A DNA stretch of 64,000 nucleotides, taken from contig OX359245.1 of NCBI GenBank assembly GCA_947179485.1, forward strand, positions 66,389,067 through 66,453,066, written 5' to 3'. Positions 46,971 to 58,439 of this stretch are shown here, piece by piece. Both the position numbers and the translations under genes were made by a program. Numbering within the stretch: the first letter of the stretch is position 1; each line of letters starts with the position of its first letter. The notes under the pieces are model-generated. The model was not told the origin of the DNA and searched no databases. It saw nothing but the letters and a program-made list of their open reading frames with translations. The stretch comes from Allacma fusca. Taxonomy: Eukaryota > Arthropoda > Collembola > Symphypleona > Sminthuridae.

Positions 46971-47675
46971 TGGATACATATAATCTGACGGGACATTGCT
47001 GAACAAAGGTGTATCAGGTTCATCTTTAATTTAAAATTATATCTGAAAGATTTAGAAAGCAAAGCTAAAAGTTGGTTTACATCCATCAGGTATTTGGCTA
47101 GGACGTACGATTTGGGAAAAGCTCACAATCAGTTAGCTTACTTCTTATAGAATGCCAAGAACAATACCTAACACGGGTACATTGGAATTTAGAGAACCTT
47201 TCTTATGCAGCATGTATTGTTAAAAGTCGAATTTGATAACTTGCATATCCAGATACTATCCTCCAATTTATTTGAAGAATGATTGTAAGTCAGAATTGCC
47301 TGAAGACAAGTTAAATTGATCTGGTATATGCCCGTTGTATGTGGATTGACAAACTAGCTTTCTTATCAATAATAAGGTATAATCAAACATTCAAAATTTT
47401 TAGTGTTCAAAGGAGCATTCTGAAATAAAATTATGTTATTCTGTAAATTTCCAGTTAACAATACAAACAAATACATTTTATAATTCCTCAACATTCCATA
47501 GTATGAATCCCAATATTACAACCGAAATAAGCACTTGTCCATTTTAAATTAGTTTTTCTTAAGTTCAACGCACTTTTATTTTAACATAAGCACATATTAC
47601 ATACAAATAGTTATACAATAATATACAATAATATACATTACAAATTAGTTAAATTTTGTAATTACTAATGACATA

Positions 47676-47861
47676 CAGTCAAACCTCTTTATAGTCACAT
47701 CGCAGGGGACCAGATATAAAAGTTGGCTATAGAGATCGTTGACTACTGAGTAGTCAACTAGTTAAGATTACAGGATACGTGTAAATCGCTGGGACCAAAT
47801 AATTTTATGACTATAGAGAGAAGTTGCTTATAGCGGTAGTGACTATAAAGAGGTTTGACTG
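47676..47861. mobile_element. pogo/Tigger-type MITE
   Basis: Perfect 23-bp inverted ends beginning CAGTCAAACCTCTTTATAGT, flanked by TA on each side (47674-47675 and 47862-47863). The CAGT(C)AAACCTC terminus and TA target are typical of the pogo branch of Tc1/mariner. 186 bp, no coding. Confidence 0.88.
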
Positions 47862-48384
47862 TATTGTGGTCTTATTACTATGGAGTATAATAGTGACTGA
47901 CTGTTTGAAACATGAAACACATTCATTTCGCTTGTATTTGTAGGAAAATGTCCAGGAACTGCAAAAAATCATAGTTTCCCCCGTTTTCAGTTGACCTGAA
48001 ATGAATTTAACTGCACATACTGCAAAAACTCAAATCAGAACTTCTTCCTGAATTCGGATGTGATTAAATTAGTAATAATTAATCTTTTAGTATTTAAGCT
48101 CTGGGTTGTATTTAAATCTGTCTCTCATAAAGTGTATCCGACGATCACCAACTAAAAATACAAATTGCTATGAATTCAAATATTGAAATGTGCTTTCTCC
48201 TTTTGTGATCATCATGAAATTTCCAAATGTAGTATAAACAATTTATATAATAGGGCATTTTAGCGAACCTTTTGTATCTTGTAATATATAGGTAAGAACT
48301 GATTTAAATATGTTAACGGTGGTTACCTTCGATCTAACAAATTAATACGTACTCAAAACAACATATTGTTACATACGTGTAATT

Positions 48385-48671
48385 TAGGGTTCCCAGACGT
48401 CCCGGAATGCCCGGGACAGTCCCGGAAATGTCAAGCTCAAAAAGTTATGAAAATTATTAGTTTTTAAGATAAAAATAAAATATTTCCTTCTACAGAATAC
48501 AAACGAGAGCATCATGTGCCATCTAAATAAAACTAATAAAACCATAAAAATGCGTTTACAAACGTAATAAAATCGTTTTAGCAGCAGGAAACTGTTTGCC
48601 TTTTTGAGAAATTGCTTTAAAGGTTACGCGCCCAGGTCTGCGTGCATGTTCAGGTCTGTCCAGAATCCCTA
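48385..48671. mobile_element. TAGGGTTCC candidate MITE
   Basis: Left TAGGGTTCCCAGACGTCC and complemented right TAGGGATTCTGGACAGACC are similar. Left end with CCCGGGAC words. No target duplication found. Confidence 0.4.
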
Positions 48672-49673
48672 AAAAGCAACCTCTATGCTTTCACCCCTAT
48701 CTCAAATAGTTACTTTCCTGGATATCTCCTGAACAACTTAATCTAATTCTACTATCAAAAGCTTAAAGTTAATGGGAGATCATTGCGAATCTTCATGAAT
48801 TTTGGTGTTCCTGTAACACTTGAAGTCGTTGAGCCCTTCGGAAAAATAAACAAAAATTGGAGGCAAATGGCGTATCTAAGTTGCATGGTGACCGTTCATT
48901 TACCATTGGAAAATATTTGATGGTGTTCCACTAATCAGAATTGCATGACGTTTTATTATGAGACGTTTTTCAAAACTAGGATGTTACTATAAAATTTTGG
49001 TGATCTTTAAGGGATCACCCCTTAAATATTAGTTGTATCCTTAATTTGGTTTACAGGTCACTTATGTACACGACATGTTGAGCATACCAGTTCATTTTTT
49101 TCTTTCATTTGTGCAAAAAAAATCTTTTATTTCTATTTTTAATAAATTTTTGCACGAATACACGAAAACAATGAATCGCTATTCTTTTTCAACATTTCTT
49201 TTTTGTTTACTTGGGCAGGTTTAAATTATAGTAATCAAGTGTTAATACAACTTAGTTCTGTCCAAGCCAACAAAAAATAATGCCATTGTACAAAAAAAGA
49301 AAAAAGAGAGAATGGAAATACCGCAATGCTAAATAAGTTACCAAATCTTTCTCAAATCAATTCTAACTTTGGGAAGAGAGTAAGCACAGTATAAGATTAA
49401 CTTTGAGGTTCATTAACAATTAACACATGTCCGAAATTAATTAAAATGATAGAACTATGATTGATAGCGCTCTGGATGGTTCAGAAAGTACAGGTCGTAC
49501 GGGCCAAGGCCAAATCGACCAATAAATTATCTATCTTACTAGTACACAACTTAGAAGAAATTAAGACAGGGACACTAATAAGATCCTACGAATGTTAAGC
49601 ATAAATTGAGAAAATTTATCATGACTCAGCTTGCTTTACTTCAACTCGTTCTTCTATCCTTCTTTTATATGTT
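48672..49673. other. Gene-free stretch upstream of the retrovirus-like locus
   Basis: No ORF. No LTR shared with the downstream flank (54879-55800) was seen by eye. Confidence 0.3.
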
Positions 49674-50126
49674 TTGTTAATGCATTATTCTAATAATTTT
49701 ATTTTATGGCATTTATACTACATGCACTTAAAAGCAACTATGAGCCAACAACCCACCCCAGCTGCTAGTATCAATCTTACACATCCTCAAACATCATATC
49801 ATCATCTTATGGGAAACCAACCGTACGATGTGCTTTTAGTTGGGAGTGGTTGGATTAAAGCGTGTCACCGTGTAGTAATAGAAGCTCAAACGTCTCTGAT
49901 ACGAAATCCAAATACATTACAGAAAATTGGAAATTATTGGCTTCTACCTATTCCAGACGCTGATGTGATTGAAGCCACGATTTTCTTTGCCAATGTATAC
50001 TATGGATGCGTACCTGCAATTCCGCACGTAGCTTCCCAGATACATCAGAGGTTTAAGTTACTTCACTCGCCAGCCCTTGTGTGTAATGCCCCTGAATTGG
50101 ACCTCAACCCCAGCGACTTCCTCTGA
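49674..50126 (+). CDS. Uncharacterised ORF 1 of retrovirus-like locus 2
   Basis: 150 residues; an internal Met at 49740 (MSQQPTPAAS) is a plausible alternative start. The central region PYDVLLVGSGWIKACHRVVIEA looks folded, with scattered Cys. No family recognised. Same reading frame as the next two ORFs, separated from them by stops. Confidence 0.4.
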   Translation: MLMHYSNNFILWHLYYMHLKATMSQQPTPAASINLTHPQTSYHHLMGNQPYDVLLVGSGWIKACHRVVIEAQTSLIRNPNTLQKIGNYWLLPIPDADVIEATIFFANVYYGCVPAIPHVASQIHQRFKLLHSPALVCNAPELDLNPSDFL

Positions 50127-50237
50127 AGTCCAGGTCTTGAACAATTTGACAATTCTCGTACTTCTTTTTTACGCTCTTTACTTAATCTTTAAATCTTTAG
50201 TAAATATAAGACGATAAGCCACTCTTAGTCACTTCAT

Positions 50238-50438
50238 ATGACCAAGAGGAGACTTCCTTACAACGGTGTGTACACAGTTAGTCGTAGACGTTTAGTCCGA
50301 GTAGCGAGCACAAATATTTTACATACCAACGGATCGAAAATCTGTGAAGGTCTTTTAGTCATGCTCGTGCCGCTAATTGCCATCCTACTATTAGGAAACT
50401 TTATTTTATGGTTTGTACTATACCAACTTCAGAAATAA
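50238..50438 (+). CDS. Small basic protein with one membrane segment
   Basis: 66 residues: Arg/Lys-rich N-terminus, then a hydrophobic stretch LLVMLVPLIAILLLGNFILW near the C-terminus. A tail-anchored topology is likely. It ends six bases before the next ORF in the same frame. It may be a separate small membrane protein or a fragment of a larger one. Confidence 0.35.
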   Translation: MTKRRLPYNGVYTVSRRRLVRVASTNILHTNGSKICEGLLVMLVPLIAILLLGNFILWFVLYQLQK

Positions 50439-50444
50439 GCCTAT

Positions 50445-51296
50445 ATGTCGGATGAGGCAGAGCTCTTCTCAGATGCTGAAGATATACCCCTGGAAGATAA
50501 GCAAACTGCACCTAGTACTCCAGTACATGGTGAAAGACCTCTAACTCCCCCAGCCACCAGGAGAGATAGATTAAAAAAAGAATTCGTCATATCAGAAGAA
50601 AGGCAGAAGCAACTAAAGGAAATCCTTCATGCTACTATCTTTCCATTATATGATGAGCATATTAAGCTTTTAAAGAAATGCTTCTATCCACCAGACATCA
50701 CCATTAAATGCATAGGACTTCCATTTTTTGAGTATTTCTCAGCAGATAATAAGAGTTATAAAGGACGACTGAATTGGAGAAATTACTTCCTCAAGTATTA
50801 TGCTCATAATAAACTACTAGATAAGGGAAGAGACCCTATCGACAAGGAGATATTAGGTATAAACGAACATTTTATTTTACTTGACGAGATAGTATACAAT
50901 TTCACTACCCCAGAAAACATCGCGTATTTACTCCAACTAGGCTCATTAGAATTTCTGGAACCTGGAGAGGAAAAGCCTTTCAAATTTCCTCCTTTAATAG
51001 TATCAAAGGAATACAAGGAACCAGCAGCTAAGACGATAGAAAATATTTTAGTCTCAGCTTTCATTTATGATCTCAGTAAACATCCAAACCCGGATGGAAG
51101 AGAATACGAGAGAAATATTCAATATCTGGAAAGATTTTACTTCACGAAAGCAACGTTTTGTCTGAATGTTATCACAAATGTGTTAGAACATGTTAGGCTT
51201 AGCGCTATAGACAGTCGAAAGAGAATCAAAGGAAAAATATTGCCTTTGAAGATTGAGAAACCCTATAAAGAGACAGTGTGCAATTATTCGATATAG
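50445..51296 (+). CDS. Uncharacterised ORF with acidic, Pro-rich N-terminus (Gag-like?)
   Basis: 283 residues. The first 45 are acidic and rich in Ser/Pro/Thr (ELFSDAEDIPLED; RPLTPPATRR); the rest is mixed helical with aromatic clusters. Coding frame appears to move to +1 near 51290, into the stop-bearing region below. The position before the nucleocapsid-like region suggests the N-terminal part of a structural polyprotein; no motif confirms this. Confidence 0.4.
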   Translation: MSDEAELFSDAEDIPLEDKQTAPSTPVHGERPLTPPATRRDRLKKEFVISEERQKQLKEILHATIFPLYDEHIKLLKKCFYPPDITIKCIGLPFFEYFSADNKSYKGRLNWRNYFLKYYAHNKLLDKGRDPIDKEILGINEHFILLDEIVYNFTTPENIAYLLQLGSLEFLEPGEEKPFKFPPLIVSKEYKEPAAKTIENILVSAFIYDLSKHPNPDGREYERNIQYLERFYFTKATFCLNVITNVLEHVRLSAIDSRKRIKGKILPLKIEKPYKETVCNYSI

Positions 51297-51300
51297 ATTC

Positions 51301-52350
51301 AGGAAGATTTATTCACTGTAATATCGACTACATATCCTACTTTCAATATAAGGTCAAACACTTCCTAAAAATTCAATCTTGTGATCCCCTACAAATTTAT
51401 ACGTACTACATCAATTAGCTCAGTTAGCATTCACTGAATTTTGTAAAACTGGAATTCCCCAAGATTGATTAGTAGACTCAATTCGTAGAAGAACTCTTAA
51501 AGCTATCTCAGATACCCCCGTACGTTCACGACTGATACAGTTAACCACAAAGGCTTTAGAACAGTTAAGAAAGAAAGAATATTTTGAAGCCCACAAAGCA
51601 GATTGGGAAAACTTCAAATACAGAGTAGAAGAGACAATAATATCTCAAAGTTTATCCACCCCGGAAATCACAAATCGTTATCTAGAAATTAGAGGTAGGG
51701 AGGGAGACATTTTTGAAATATATCATAGATACTCCAGACGTACATATTGGCTAACACCAGTTATAGAAACCGCCTGGCGTCATATTATCAAGGAAGTATT
51801 CTGATCAGAAATAAAAGACCCCATATATGTACTTAGTGACGACGACCAAGCTCAGTTAGATTGGACATTAGAAGAATTCGATGCCCATCCCAACCTCGAA
51901 TACTATACAACTGAATTTATCGAAGCATTATTAAATAAACAGTATCTAATTCTGCTGGATAAAGCCGGAAATTCAAGAGAGCTAAGACAAGTTTACTCAC
52001 CACAAATAACTGACGATAGTGACTCCGACGAGTCCGACGATAAAATGAATGTCTTAAATCAAATTCCAAAATTTAAAGATGGTGACAACCCTGAATAATA
52101 CATTAGAAAGATCGACATGGGATTAAATCTCATGAGGACAAGTTCAGGAGCTTTATAGGAGTACGATGTAGATACGAAAATAAGTCCCTAGGATAGAGTC
52201 GAATTAGTACTCAGAGGATTATCCAGACCTCTCCTTAAACTCATAGCGCCCAATAGAGTATCAACAGACACCACAGAGACTATTTACAATAAGGTAAAAC
52301 AAATAGAGGAATACGATCTAAGTTATGGTCAGAGCATAATTAAACGACCA
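51301..52350 (+). pseudogene. Stop-interrupted Gag-like coding region
   Basis: One frame (same as 52351) shows coherent protein-like sequence with single stops rather than random sequence. Stops are at 51319, 51349 and 51382, then about 51466, 51801, 52096, 52156 and 52189. Phrases IPKFKDGDNPE and ILLDKAGNS and a run of Asp/Ser (TDDSDSDESDDK) recall the region before a Ty3-type Gag capsid. All five stops after 51421 could derive from Gln or Arg codons by one C-to-T change. Confidence 0.5.
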
Positions 52351-53838
52351 ATGGAGGAACAATTAGCTAAACTCACTGACCACATGCAGAGAATAGAAAC
52401 AAACACCCATCAAGCCCTAAAGGCTATCAGTGAGGCTAAGAAGGACCCTTCTAAAGATAATAATGAGAAAAAGTACCCTCCACGACAACATAGACCACGT
52501 TCCAAAACTCCAGAAAGAAAGGAATACAAGAAACATTATGACGATTTACCCGGCCCTCCAGAATTAACTCAAATGTTAATGAAGTATGGCTATAGAGCCA
52601 TACTTCATAAACCTCGCTATAAAATTCTATCAGTTGTAGGTTTCCAACCTAGAGACGGCGAGTGTGAAGAGCACATGATGGCTCGCATCTCAAATGAAAT
52701 GGAGCAAGAGCAAATTTCTAGGGAACTGGCCAAGTATATCAGCATAATGGACAAAGACAGAAAGAAGAGGTTGAAGTTTTTAGATCATTGCTCAGCGGTT
52801 GAGTTATTGGAAAACTCACTGTCAGGAATGGTGGAAAGAAATATTTCCACCAAAGAAATAGTTGTATCTCGGAGAGATAGACTCAACAAGTTGCATGAAT
52901 TTAGAGAGAAATGGGAAGAGTGGAGGGAGGAAGTAGGCTTCCAGAAAGCATGTCAAGCATTGCATATAGACCCTGTATCCCGCCCATTACTGGATGTCCC
53001 AGTCTTAGAAATCTTTTTGACTTCTCCTTCGGATATGATCTCAGAACCTGAGACATTAACCTTACATGCCGAAGTAGAGAAAGGGAATCCGTGCCAGGCC
53101 GAAAGTCCTGAGTTATACAAAGCCCTCACAACACAAATGCCTAATGTCACCTTTGATCAAAACCTCTTGGAAGAAATTATGAGCATCGGGGTAGACACTA
53201 CCGGTCCACCTCCGACTCCAGGTCATGATTTGACAGGCAGTTCAAAGATCTTAGAGGAGAACATGCCAAAAGGTTCATTTAATCCTTTGCAAATTCCTGA
53301 AGTGGATCTAGCCGAATTAACTAACACACCACCTACGTCTCCCGCAGCCCCTAGCAGAGGTGGTGGAGGAACTAGGAGTGGTGTAATTCCAATAATAGGA
53401 TTGTCAGTACTCATTGGACTAATTGTCATAGGCAATGTTCATGCTGATCCTGGTCCACAAGGATACTCAAATAATTCCAAACCAAAACAAGGAGAGTTTT
53501 GGGAAAGAATTGATGAAAAATATATAAAGGAAAAACAAATCTTTGACGAAACAGCTTTCACTGAAAACCCAGGGACTAAAATAAGTAAACGTAAAGTTAT
53601 AAGTATCAAAGGCACAGGCATGGCGGTAGGAATGAGTGGATATGAGTTATGCGGATATATTATTCGACCACCATGGTATGGTTATAAGTCACAAGGAACT
53701 ATTTGTTCTAACCTTTATGAGATGAGTTGGTCCTTCATGATAATACAATGGCATGCTATGCCCAGTTTATGTTCCACTCTAGTGATAAATACTTGGCAGA
53801 GTATTTTGAGCAGCAGCCTTATGAGTCACACCAAATAA
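52351..53838 (+). CDS. ORF with coiled-coil start, charged middle and internal membrane segment
   Basis: 495 residues. It begins with a heptad-like MEEQLAKLTDHMQRI, then a basic stretch (RQHRPRSKTPERKEYKK), a helical charged region around 90-210, a Pro-rich linker, and a hydrophobic segment GVIPIIGLSVLIGLIVIG (about 344-361) directly followed by NVHADPGPQ, which resembles a signal peptide with its cleavage region. The residues after it (ELCGYIIRPPWYGY) look extracellular. The true frame changes near 53720 and continues in the next ORF. A fused structural and envelope precursor is one reading. No pol domains are present. Confidence 0.45.
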   Translation: MEEQLAKLTDHMQRIETNTHQALKAISEAKKDPSKDNNEKKYPPRQHRPRSKTPERKEYKKHYDDLPGPPELTQMLMKYGYRAILHKPRYKILSVVGFQPRDGECEEHMMARISNEMEQEQISRELAKYISIMDKDRKKRLKFLDHCSAVELLENSLSGMVERNISTKEIVVSRRDRLNKLHEFREKWEEWREEVGFQKACQALHIDPVSRPLLDVPVLEIFLTSPSDMISEPETLTLHAEVEKGNPCQAESPELYKALTTQMPNVTFDQNLLEEIMSIGVDTTGPPPTPGHDLTGSSKILEENMPKGSFNPLQIPEVDLAELTNTPPTSPAAPSRGGGGTRSGVIPIIGLSVLIGLIVIGNVHADPGPQGYSNNSKPKQGEFWERIDEKYIKEKQIFDETAFTENPGTKISKRKVISIKGTGMAVGMSGYELCGYIIRPPWYGYKSQGTICSNLYEMSWSFMIIQWHAMPSLCSTLVINTWQSILSSSLMSHTK

Positions 53839-53999
53839 TTAGAAAGTCTGAAATAGCTCAAGGGAAACACAATCATCCAGTATGGTACAGCCATACCTTC
53901 ACACAAACTACACAAAAAAATACAAAGCAGTTATTTACGATCGGTCAAAAAACCATAAATCACACGGAAATAAATGTTCTAGCAGAGCAATGGAATTAA
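53727..53999 (+). pseudogene. Frame-shifted continuation of the envelope-like region
   Basis: 90 residues in the next frame, with several NxT/S sites (NHTE) and Cys. It lies between the membrane-segment ORF and the 54027 ORF, so is likely a middle portion of the same protein. Confidence 0.4.
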
Positions 54000-54026
54000 C
54001 TTGTACTGCACGAACAATGTAATGTT

Positions 54027-54878
54027 TTGCCCCATGTGATAATCATGTTGTCAGAAAGTAATCTGAATAGTTCGAAGCATGATCAGTTACAATCATACGT
54101 GAATCATGTTGCTATTAACTTGGTCAAATCTTCACGCAGCCTTAAGTATATGATGCACGAAGGCATGGAACGTCTTGTGGCCAATATAAATAGTAAGGTC
54201 ATATGGGATAAAATAGCAGAAATTAAACAACGCAGAATTATGCTTTTTCGTGAAGAATTAACAGCCATACACTATTTTGTCATGGTAGAACCAGAAGTTT
54301 TGACACAAGGAGTAAATGACTTCATCATCCACAGAGATCCTTTATTTCAACCAGGAGATTTAGAGTTGCATACAAATGCTATATTATTTCCCAAAATAAA
54401 TCTCACCATAGTAGTATCATTCGCAAGGGTATTTACTGGTTGTTTTACGGAAGAATTAGAAGTCCAAAATTGGCACGACAGGCTAGAAAGTTCTTGTCAA
54501 GAAAGCAAGGAATACAAAAATATTCCGGTCATTGAGGACAATGACCCACTCCAGAAGAGGAAGGAGAATGAAAGAAAAATTGAAACTTTCGTGGGACCTG
54601 AAGGTATTTGGAAACATCCAAAGGAGGATATAAGCTTATGTGAAAGAGGAAAAATGTTTCTCTACGAATTAGATACGACAGGACTCTATACTAGTGCAGA
54701 AACACGCCATACGGGAATCATTCAAATCACAATATGGTATATCATTGACTTTTGCACGCATACAGGCTTGGTACATACTGCAGATAGACCATTGGAAAAT
54801 AATAATAATCCACAGGCAGCTATTAAAACCGAGGATGATAGTGACGGGGGTTATATGGTAGAAGTAGGGAGTAAGTAG
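54027..54878 (+). CDS. Glycoprotein-like ORF, homologue of the left-edge ORF
   Basis: 283 residues, aligned over about 230 with 2-1336 (conserved RRIMLFREE, VIEDNDPL, GPEGIWK, YELDTTGLYTS). It has an NLT site, a Cys pair, and a hydrophobic stretch IIQITIWYIIDFC followed by a short polar tail. Compared with the left-edge copy it lacks the long acidic tail and stops at 54878, perhaps prematurely. Conservation of two diverged copies suggests the protein was once under selection. Confidence 0.5.
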   Translation: MPHVIIMLSESNLNSSKHDQLQSYVNHVAINLVKSSRSLKYMMHEGMERLVANINSKVIWDKIAEIKQRRIMLFREELTAIHYFVMVEPEVLTQGVNDFIIHRDPLFQPGDLELHTNAILFPKINLTIVVSFARVFTGCFTEELEVQNWHDRLESSCQESKEYKNIPVIEDNDPLQKRKENERKIETFVGPEGIWKHPKEDISLCERGKMFLYELDTTGLYTSAETRHTGIIQITIWYIIDFCTHTGLVHTADRPLENNNNPQAAIKTEDDSDGGYMVEVGSK

Positions 54879-56544
54879 AGGGGATAATATGGAAATATAC
54901 TCCCATCCAAGTTAATCACGTTGAGATTACAAAGCACCGGGATAATACTTTATTCTCGTATAATTTATATATATTATATCTATTATATTTATATATATTA
55001 TATTTATATATTATATTTATAATTTATAGTTGGCTTAAGTTTAAAACCAACGGTTACAACTCCCCTGGCCCAAGCTCTAGTACTTCCACTACTATATATT
55101 CCCTCTTCCCAGAAGTTATTTATTTCCACTGAAATGATGATTTCTTGGAATAGACCAAGTGTTCAAAATGGTCTTCAATAAGCGTTGTTCTACTACTATC
55201 AGATCCACAAGAAACCTATAATTGAATGGAGAGGAGACCACCCCCTTCTACAGAAGGAGACAACAGCCCATGATGCTAGGACCCGAAGCCGTGTTACTTC
55301 TGCAGCAGCAAGTACTCACTCCCACTTATTATCAAGTCTTCCACTACTTCTGGTCGCTTTCCGCATCCCCCAATTGATCGAGCTGATTCGCCCTCTCACT
55401 CCCTCCTGGAGTAAAAATTCTTCGAGCTAAACTAAGAGAAGCACCAGTTTTCTTGAACTGGTCAACTTTTCTACATTAGAACTTTTCTCTCTTCAACTCT
55501 TGAAATTTTGAAAAATTTATTCTTACTTCAACTTGAAGTAGATACTGTCCAAAAATATTTGTATTTAAATATATTTAATAGAGCTTTTATCTTAGCTTCA
55601 CAAACAATAACCCCCAAGTTATTATCCAGCACTTATTAGTTGAATAAATTCGGAACAATGAATTTCAACATTCTTGAACAATTCATTTCAGACTTCGTTT
55701 TCTCCAAATAGCTTCTGTTGTCTTATCAAATTATTGCAACAACTTTTGCTAGGAAGAGGTTGAAGCGCTAATAGCAATAATAGGAAAGCATTCGTTTTCA
55801 ACCTAGGAGCCATCCAGGGAACCCGGCTGTATTATAAGTCTGCCCTTCATCTGAGGTGTAGGGCAGCTGTAACATGGTGTTTCTGCCAGGGACCTTACGC
55901 GTTTCCGTCGGATGTGACAACCACTACACCAAGGACCACGTAAAATTCGGTACATATGTAGGTATACCATAATCGATAAAGATAATTGGAAATATGTTTT
56001 ACTTACAGCCCGATGGCAGATAGCCCGATTGTCACATGCATCCGGGTGCAATCAAGGGAAGGGAACGGACGTTTTGCAAAAGCTCATTAAGGAGTTAGGA
56101 TGAACACATATATCTTTAGAATTTTGTACATTAGATAAGAATTTTATGTACTTGAAATTTCAGGATTTACTAAACATTACTAGAAATTCTATTAGCATGT
56201 TTTCATATAGATTTCCGTTTTGTCAATTTCGGTGTTGGCATGTTTATTCGTCATGTTCGCGCATCTAATGTAAAAATCAGCATTACAACTTTCTGGCAAG
56301 CCCAGTATATTTACCAACAAAAGCGTCAAAATAAATTGTGATATTAAAAAAACATTTCAAATTACTCAATTGCTCCACTTTCCACATCCTGGACCGCTGT
56401 ATCAACCATTGATGAGTGGAGCAGGATAAATAAATTTCGAAAAGTACATATCTGTTAATAGTGTTAATTCACTTACGACGTATGCGCTATCCTCAATATG
56501 GTCTAAGCTCAATGTGTTTTCTCACCCTGTTCAACGATCATAAA
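54879..56544. other. Flank of the locus, AT-rich microsatellite and old repeat
   Basis: (TA)-rich run at about 54958-55030. 55800-56060 contains a repeat with CTGCCCTTCATCTGA, also at about 4816, and 56100-56330 matches about 5440-5600. No gene. Confidence 0.4.
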
Positions 56545-57152
56545 CAGCCCGACCCGGCCGAGCTCGGGTTGCACTAAAATAATGAAACCGGGTTAAGACT
56601 TGGCTTGGGCCTGCATTTATTTTTCATTTGGGGTTTTGGGCGGGCAGGGAATTACAAATGACCCGACCCCACTAGAATAGAAATTAGTGCAGATAGCAGC
56701 AAAAGAAAACAAATCAAAGATGGCGTGCATATTTGACGTTGCGCAGCGTTTAAGCATTGCTTTCACTTATGTAATTTCGTGCTAAACAATCACTCATAAT
56801 AATTAATACGTACACATGTTAAAATATTTTGAAACGTTTCCTTCCGTTTAATTGTTTATGTTCGAAAATTTTCAGGGTCATTAATAAATTGGTCTACTTA
56901 AGTGCACTCTTCTTAAATGTGCTCAGTTGGGATTGATATGTGTAAATTTAATCGAATATGTAAACAAAGGTTTGACATTCAATTGTTACTAAAAGTCGGG
57001 TTCTCATAGGATTTTAAAACCATTTAAAGACCGGCCGTAAAAACATTAGAAACCGGAGTTTTAACGGGTTTGAGGTTCATAAAATTTACGGTGCACTAAA
57101 CGAACCGGGTTGAATAAAATATTTAGCCGGTTCGCTGGCCGGGTCGGGTCTG
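56545..57152. mobile_element. CCCGACCCGGCC-ended element
   Basis: Left CAGCCCGACCCGGCCGAGC and complemented right CAGACCCGACCCGGCCAGC. Subterminal ACCGGGTT and AACCGG words. No duplication of the target recognised. Confidence 0.65.
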
Positions 57153-57689
57153 AAGTCAATTATACCGCTAGTGGCGGATAACCACCCTACATTTTATAAC
57201 GAATTTACAAATATTAGGCGAATGTTAAAAAGTAGAATTCGAAAGTTTTTTTAATGAAAACAGTAGACAGAGTAAACCTCGATTTTTTGCAGTACACTGT
57301 CCTACTAAATAATAGCTAGTCTACTAAAGCTGTAGGCATATGGCAGCTTTTGTTACATGGAAATTGTTGTGATAGAGCTGTAGAGAGAGTCGACCCTATT
57401 TTGATATGCGTAATTATGCTAAGCTTCAATTTCATGAGAACACAAATCTTACAATCAGTACATTTGACATAGGTTTACCTAAAGTCCTTAAATCTCACTC
57501 GCGAGATTATTTTTGCTACTACAACGTATTTAACACATGGTTTTGTAGCCTTTTGTTAGTAATTTTGTAACCCGTGTTTTATATTTACCAATTTAAACAA
57601 GCCATGCCATCGTGAATCTGGCATGACACTGTCTTTTTAAAAGTAACATTCCCTTTTCAGAGACCGGTTTAAAAATCGTAGCATGTCAA

Positions 57690-58431
57690 CAATGTTAGTA
57701 CTTTTTCTTTAGACGGCAATATGCAATCCTAAGTTTCGAAAGGGCTTCTCTTATCCTAAAGTATTTACAACAAATTGAAGGGTTTATATGACTTAGAATT
57801 AATTAAAGTTCCTCCTTAGGATTACCGTTCTAACATTTTCCACAGTTCTGCTACATACAGCGTTGATTTGGAAGCAAGGTTATGGACTTCACATACAAGG
57901 GTTGTTCTTACGACGCCTGGGACTTCTAATCACGGACATCGACTACTAAAGTTTCACAATTTCCGTCTACTCAATCAGCACTCACTGAGTTACGTAAGGT
58001 GAAGATAGTACCTGCAACAGTTGACAATTAATTTCAAAAATTACTGGCAGATGAATAACATCACTATGCATATACTTATTTCAGCTGTCCCATTAAAAAA
58101 TATCTTGATTAAGGACTAAATAATGCTTTCTAGAAATATCATGTGGAATGATATTAATTTTGCCCGGGTGACAGAAAGCATTAAATTTTGATAATAAGAT
58201 CCCATTGATTTCGAATTCTTATATTATAGATTGTTGATAAATCACAGTTATTTTCAAATTAAATTGGTTGAAAACATCTAACAATTCTAAGTTTGTTCGA
58301 AACGTTGTCAGTGTACGGCCCTTTATTAAAACTAGCACTACACTAACTTTAGAGTCAACTCATCGAAGACATATAGACAAAAAACTAGCTTAAAAGATCG
58401 ATTGGTAAAACAAGTAGGATTTCATAAAATA
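57690..58431. repeat. Large paralogous block, copy 4
   Basis: Diverged match to 8630-8900 ('cctaaagtatttacaacaaatt'; 'attaccgttc'). Confidence 0.5.
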
Positions 58432-58439
58432 ATAATTGT

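Larger units (their letters stand above)
40305..47340. repeat. Zinc-finger segmental duplication, copy B (expanded)
   Basis: Collinear with 27510-29720 in segments 40305-40356, 40849-41672, about 44566-45300 and about 46970-47340. Intervening DNA consists of insertions listed separately. Confidence 0.7.

Noticed and set aside
54960..55030. Possible LTR or promoter at the TA-rich run
   Set aside because: Simple AT repeat; no matching copy upstream of 49674.
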